From: JAKVKY01 sp964293585
GTDB taxonomy: Bacteria; Bacillota; Negativicutes; Acidaminococcales; Acidaminococcaceae
Length of the DNA stretch: 8,851 nucleotides
Direction of reading: 5' to 3'
Assembly (NCBI GenBank): GCA_964293585.1
Contig: CAXYYS010000070.1
Coordinates: 1-8,851 of the forward strand
This document shows, in pieces, positions 6,583-8,851 of the stretch (position 1 is the stretch's first letter; each line of letters opens with the position of its first letter). Position numbers and translations under genes: made by a program. The notes under the pieces were generated by a model. It made no database searches. It was not told the origin of the DNA and saw only the letters and a program-made list of their open reading frames with translations.

Positions 6583-7547
6583 TAAAATGCCTCCGGGTAA
6601 ACAGTTTTAGCCATAAACTTTATAGCCTGGGGATAATCAAGGCCGGGGTTAAGCAAGAATAAATTCTCCGGCAGGATATAGATTTTATTATTTTTGACCG
6701 CTTGCAAAGAATTCCAGGAAGGATTGGACTTAATATCTGCTTTCAGCCGCTCCTCAATCTTATTCTGTTCGCCCATGGAAGTAATAAAGATAATATCCGG
6801 GTTTTGTTCCACCATAATTTCCATACTGTAAGGCGTCTTTTCCGGATTATTCTTGATAGGATTACGGCCGCTGGCGATATTGACAAAGCCCAGACGTTTT
6901 GCCGCATCACCGGCAATACTGCCGTCCAGTTCCACGGTCACGTTGCTGGGGGTCGCATGAATAATCGCTATCTTTAATTGTTTCTTGGGCACCTTAGCCA
7001 CAATACCCGCAATCTCATCATCCATCGTTTTAATCTTGGCCGTGGCCGCGGCTTCGTTCCCGTAAATCTTGCCAATACTGGTTAAAGTTCTTTTCACGTC
7101 ATCATAGCTCTTCGTAGAAAATAAAAAAACTGGAATATGGTTAGCTTCCAGGATGGGCACCAGTTTTTCATGCTGGTTCTTATTGCCCAGGATTAGATCC
7201 GGCTTTAAATTGATCAGCGCTTCGTTATTCACGTTATAAACTTCACCTACGCTGGGCAGCTTGGCAAATTTAGCCGGAATTTTCGCCTTAGCCGCCTTGG
7301 CTGATACCACGCCTACCAGATCGCCGTTCACTACATCAACAAAAGACAAGAAGGAATTAGATAATGATACCACCCGCACCGGCTTCTTGGCAAGTTCCAC
7401 TTTACGTCCTGCATCGTCCGTAAGCGTAAGAAACTGGCCGCCTCCTGCCGGTTTCTGTGCAGTCGTGGCCGGATTTTTAGGTGTGCATCCGGCAGCCAGG
7501 ATGGCCAACACACACACCGTGCTCATGAAAAACTTTCTGATGTTCAT
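6582..7547 (-). CDS. Substrate-binding lipoprotein of corrinoid/heme/ferric-chelate importer (BtuF/FecB-like)
   Basis: The 321-residue protein is an extracytoplasmic binding lipoprotein that delivers substrate to the FecCD permease. It starts MNIRKFFMSTVCVLAILAAGC, a lipoprotein signal peptide with lipobox LAAGC at 17-21 and Cys21 as lipid anchor. A low-complexity linker (about 22-37) follows. The mature part has the class III binding-protein layout: DDAGRKVELAKKPVRVVSL (44-62) starts the N lobe, INLKPDLILG lies at 112-121, and a long interdomain helix spans about 147-186. The C lobe includes NPDIIFITSMG (249-259) and NNKIYILPE (286-294). The start is set by a GGGAGGTA ribosome site six bases upstream. 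A longer in-frame reading from 7688 begins inside the preceding terminator and is rejected. It heads the transport operon. Ligand identity is not readable from sequence. Confidence 0.9.
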   Translation of the reverse strand: MNIRKFFMSTVCVLAILAAGCTPKNPATTAQKPAGGGQFLTLTDDAGRKVELAKKPVRVVSLSNSFLSFVDVVNGDLVGVVSAKAAKAKIPAKFAKLPSVGEVYNVNNEALINLKPDLILGNKNQHEKLVPILEANHIPVFLFSTKSYDDVKRTLTSIGKIYGNEAAATAKIKTMDDEIAGIVAKVPKKQLKIAIIHATPSNVTVELDGSIAGDAAKRLGFVNIASGRNPIKNNPEKTPYSMEIMVEQNPDIIFITSMGEQNKIEERLKADIKSNPSWNSLQAVKNNKIYILPENLFLLNPGLDYPQAIKFMAKTVYPEAF

Positions 7548-7552
7548 AACTT

Positions 7553-7560
7553 TACCTCCC
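7553..7560 (-). promoter_or_regulatory. Ribosome binding site that fixes the lipoprotein start
   Basis: GGGAGGTA lies about six bases upstream of the ATG at 7547-7545. It places the start immediately before the signal peptide and excludes the upstream in-frame ATG at 7688. Confidence 0.85.
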
Positions 7561-7591
7561 TGACGGTTATCGTATCTTATCCGTACCGCAG

Positions 7592-7601
7592 AATAATTAT
7601 T
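7592..7601. promoter_or_regulatory. AT-rich palindrome just downstream of predicted transcription start (possible operator)
   Basis: AATAATTATT is a perfect 10-base palindrome located a few bases downstream of the predicted transcription start near 7607. A second perfect palindrome, TATGCATA, sits at 7605-7612 over the start region. The position fits a repressor site, and the AT-rich character is loosely reminiscent of Fur-type metal-regulator boxes. The match to a Fur consensus is poor, so the regulator is not assigned. Confidence 0.25.
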
Positions 7602-7613
7602 AACTATGCATAC

Positions 7614-7642
7614 ATAATAGCACGAATTACTAATAACGTCAA
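7614..7642 (-). promoter_or_regulatory. Sigma-70/SigA-type promoter of the transport operon
   Basis: TTGACG (-35, 7642-7637) and TATTAT (-10, 7619-7614) are separated by 17 bases, each with five of six consensus matches. The predicted start near 7607 gives a leader of about 60 bases, too short for a cobalamin riboswitch. The first two bases of the -35 box are also the last two of the aldolase terminator U-tract. Confidence 0.75.
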
Positions 7643-7695
7643 AAAAAGCTGTTGCCTCCGTTACCACCGCAATGATAACGGAACGCAACAGCTTC
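7641..7695 (-). terminator. Intrinsic terminator after the aldolase gene
   Basis: On the minus strand AAGCTGTTGC (7695-7686) pairs perfectly with GCAACAGCTT. A small internal loop follows, then a second helix CCGTTA/TAACGG and a 12-base loop. Seven consecutive T residues end the structure (7647-7641). It starts about 20 bases after the aldolase stop codon. The strong stem and T-tract indicate efficient termination, separating the aldolase transcript from the transport operon. Confidence 0.93.
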
Positions 7696-7714
7696 TTAAC
7701 CTGACTTTAAAAGC

Positions 7715-8644
7715 TTATGCTTTGCCGGAACAGTTCAGAACATCACGCATCTTATGAGCAACCATATCCTTAATTGCTTCCCGGGCCGGTTTTAAATATT
7801 GCCGCGGGTCAAAATCAGCAGGATGCTCCACAAAATACTTACGGATAGAGGCCGTCATGGCCAAACGTAAATCCGTATCGATATTAATCTTGCACACGCC
7901 AAACTTGCCAGCCTTCAGCAGCATGTCTTCAGGCACGCCCTGAGCGCCATCCAGTTTGCCGCCATATTTATTACACTCTGCCACAAAGGACGGGATAACC
8001 GTTGAAGCTCCATGCAGCACCAGGGGGAAACCCGGCAGCATGTTGGTAATCTTTTCCAGACGGGCAAAATCCAGTTCCGGTTTTCCTTTAAACTTATACG
8101 CGCCGTGGCTGGTACCGATGGCGATAGCCAGACTGTCCACGCCGGTCCGCTCTACAAATTCCACCGCGTCATCCGGATCCGTGTAGGTAGCATCCTTGGT
8201 GTTAACCTTGACGGCATCCTCCACTCCGGCCAGCTTACCCAGTTCTGCTTCTACAACCACGCCATGGGCATGGGCATACTCCACAACTTTCTTGGTCAGC
8301 GCAATGTTTTCCTCAAAAGGATATTTGCTGCCGTCGATCATCACGGAAGTAAAGCCGCCGTCCACGCAGTCTTTACAAATCTCAAAATCTGCGCCGTGAT
8401 CCAGATGCAGGCAGATAGGCAAACCACTGTCCTCTACCGCAGCTTCTACCAGCTTGATCAGATAAATATGGCTGGCATATTTTCTGGCGCCGGCAGAAAC
8501 CTGCAGGATCAAAGGCGCATGTTCCTGTTGAGCTGCCATCACGATACCCTGGATAATCTCCATGTTGTTCACATTAAAAGCACCCACGGCATAGTGTCCC
8601 TCATAAGCCTTTTTAAACATTTCTGTTGAAGTTACTAATGGCAT
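7715..8644 (-). CDS. fba: Class II fructose-1,6-bisphosphate aldolase
   Basis: This 309-residue metal-dependent aldolase interconverts fructose 1,6-bisphosphate with dihydroxyacetone phosphate and glyceraldehyde 3-phosphate in cytosolic glycolysis and gluconeogenesis. Visible catalytic features are LHLDHGADFE (79-88), with catalytic Asp82 and zinc ligand His83, VEAELG (131-136), and GTSHGAY with zinc ligand His180. LVLHGAS with zinc ligand His211 and the phosphate-binding NIDTDLR (254-260) follow. The N-terminal GAFNVNNMEIIQG (21-33) is typical of class II enzymes. Tagatose-bisphosphate aldolases share these motifs, so substrate is assigned by overall similarity rather than one residue. The ATG has GGGAGGTA six bases upstream (8658-8651). 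It has its own promoter and terminator, so it is a monocistronic metabolic gene placed among corrinoid-related genes. Confidence 0.93.
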   Translation of the reverse strand: MPLVTSTEMFKKAYEGHYAVGAFNVNNMEIIQGIVMAAQQEHAPLILQVSAGARKYASHIYLIKLVEAAVEDSGLPICLHLDHGADFEICKDCVDGGFTSVMIDGSKYPFEENIALTKKVVEYAHAHGVVVEAELGKLAGVEDAVKVNTKDATYTDPDDAVEFVERTGVDSLAIAIGTSHGAYKFKGKPELDFARLEKITNMLPGFPLVLHGASTVIPSFVAECNKYGGKLDGAQGVPEDMLLKAGKFGVCKINIDTDLRLAMTASIRKYFVEHPADFDPRQYLKPAREAIKDMVAHKMRDVLNCSGKA

Positions 8645-8676
8645 TGGTATTACCTCCCTTGTTCGCTGTTAAAAAT

Positions 8677-8685
8677 ATTATAGCA
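8677..8685 (-). promoter_or_regulatory. Extended -10 promoter of fba
   Basis: TGCTATAAT (8685-8677) is a perfect -10 hexamer with the TGn extension. No good -35 hexamer is present 17 bases upstream, which extended -10 promoters tolerate. The predicted start near 8670 gives a short leader before the ribosome site. Confidence 0.75.
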
Positions 8686-8719
8686 TAAATTTCGGATGAG
8701 GTATACTATTTTCCTTTAC

Positions 8720-8851
8720 TCAATCATCTTCGTCGTTTTTATCTTCCAGTTCTCCCTCAATAGAGAGATAAATTTTCTGCAGCGCATCCTTAGTCTTGGG
8801 TTTAGCATGCCACATTTCCCGCTGTTCTGCTTCCAGCAGGATGGCGGCCAT
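8720..8851 (-). CDS. CobN/magnesium-chelatase H family protein, C-terminal fragment (cut by window edge)
   Basis: The last 43 codons of a minus-strand gene enter from the right edge and end at TGA 8722-8720. The peptide contains LLEAEQREMW, then an HAKPKTKDALQKIYLSIEGELED segment and an acidic tail. The pattern L-L-E-A-x-x-R-x-x-W, followed by a spaced L-x-x-x-Y-L-x-x-E-G-x-L-E, is the conserved C-terminus of the large subunit of CobN/BchH-type chelatases. CobN inserts cobalt into hydrogenobyrinic acid a,c-diamide with ATP in the aerobic pathway, while homologues such as HmuS occur in heme operons. The ATG at the very edge is probably an internal Met, not a start. No terminator is visible before the fba promoter. 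With so little sequence, subfamily and metal cannot be decided. Confidence 0.7.
   Translation of the reverse strand: MAAILLEAEQREMWHAKPKTKDALQKIYLSIEGELEDKNDEDD

Noticed and set aside
7586..7606. Canonical Fur box upstream of the transport operon
   Set aside because: Only individual hexamers resemble GATAAT/ATTATC and they do not align to the full 19-base arrangement; kept only as an unassigned palindrome.
7548..7688. 47-codon N-terminal extension of the binding lipoprotein from an ATG at 7688
   Set aside because: It begins inside the aldolase terminator stem, crosses the promoter, and would bury the lipoprotein signal peptide; the ATG at 7547 has a strong ribosome site and gives a proper signal peptide.
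8012..8629. 205-codon plus-strand open frame opposite fba
   Set aside because: Shadow of the aldolase gene, which has intact catalytic motifs on the other strand; no domain seen.
8720..8851. Stand-alone 43-residue small protein starting at the ATG on the window edge
   Set aside because: The sequence matches the C-terminus of CobN/BchH proteins, so the edge ATG is more likely an internal Met of a truncated gene.

Overview
The window is a corrinoid/tetrapyrrole-metal locus with every recognisable gene on the minus strand, so transcription runs from high to low coordinates. The Shine-Dalgarno sites are strong (GGAGG type), the substrate-binding protein is a lipoprotein, the cbi genes are of the anaerobic type, and a cobalamin riboswitch acts through an intrinsic terminator. 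Together these suggest an anaerobic Bacillota. A Negativicutes- or Clostridia-like host is plausible, but that is inference; nothing here fixes the genus.

In transcription order: (1) 8851-8720 is the C-terminal end of a CobN/magnesium-chelatase-H family protein, cut by the window edge. (2) 8644-7715 is a class II fructose-bisphosphate aldolase, with its own extended -10 promoter and a strong intrinsic terminator. (3) 7547-3014 is a four-gene transport operon. It encodes a binding lipoprotein, a FecCD/BtuC-type permease, a FecE/BtuD-type ATPase and an exporter-type ABC half-transporter. Its promoter -35 box overlaps the U-tract of the aldolase terminator. (4) 3010-2749 holds a promoter, a cobalamin riboswitch aptamer closed by a P1 helix, and a terminator. 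(5) 2686-1 holds cbiD, cbiL, cbiF and the start of cbiG, joined by 4-nt start/stop overlaps.

The cbi genes make enzymes of the cobalt-early (anaerobic) corrin ring pathway: C20 methylation (CbiL), C11 methylation (CbiF), lactone opening (CbiG) and C1 methylation (CbiD). The riboswitch should shut them down when cobalamin is plentiful. The importer is probably for a corrinoid, heme or ferric chelate. Its position between a CobN-type gene and cbi genes favours a tetrapyrrole, but it has no riboswitch of its own. The exporter-type ABC protein in the importer operon, and a CobN-type protein beside a cobalt-early pathway that should not need it, are the least conventional points. No mobile element, tRNA, rRNA or CRISPR array was seen.
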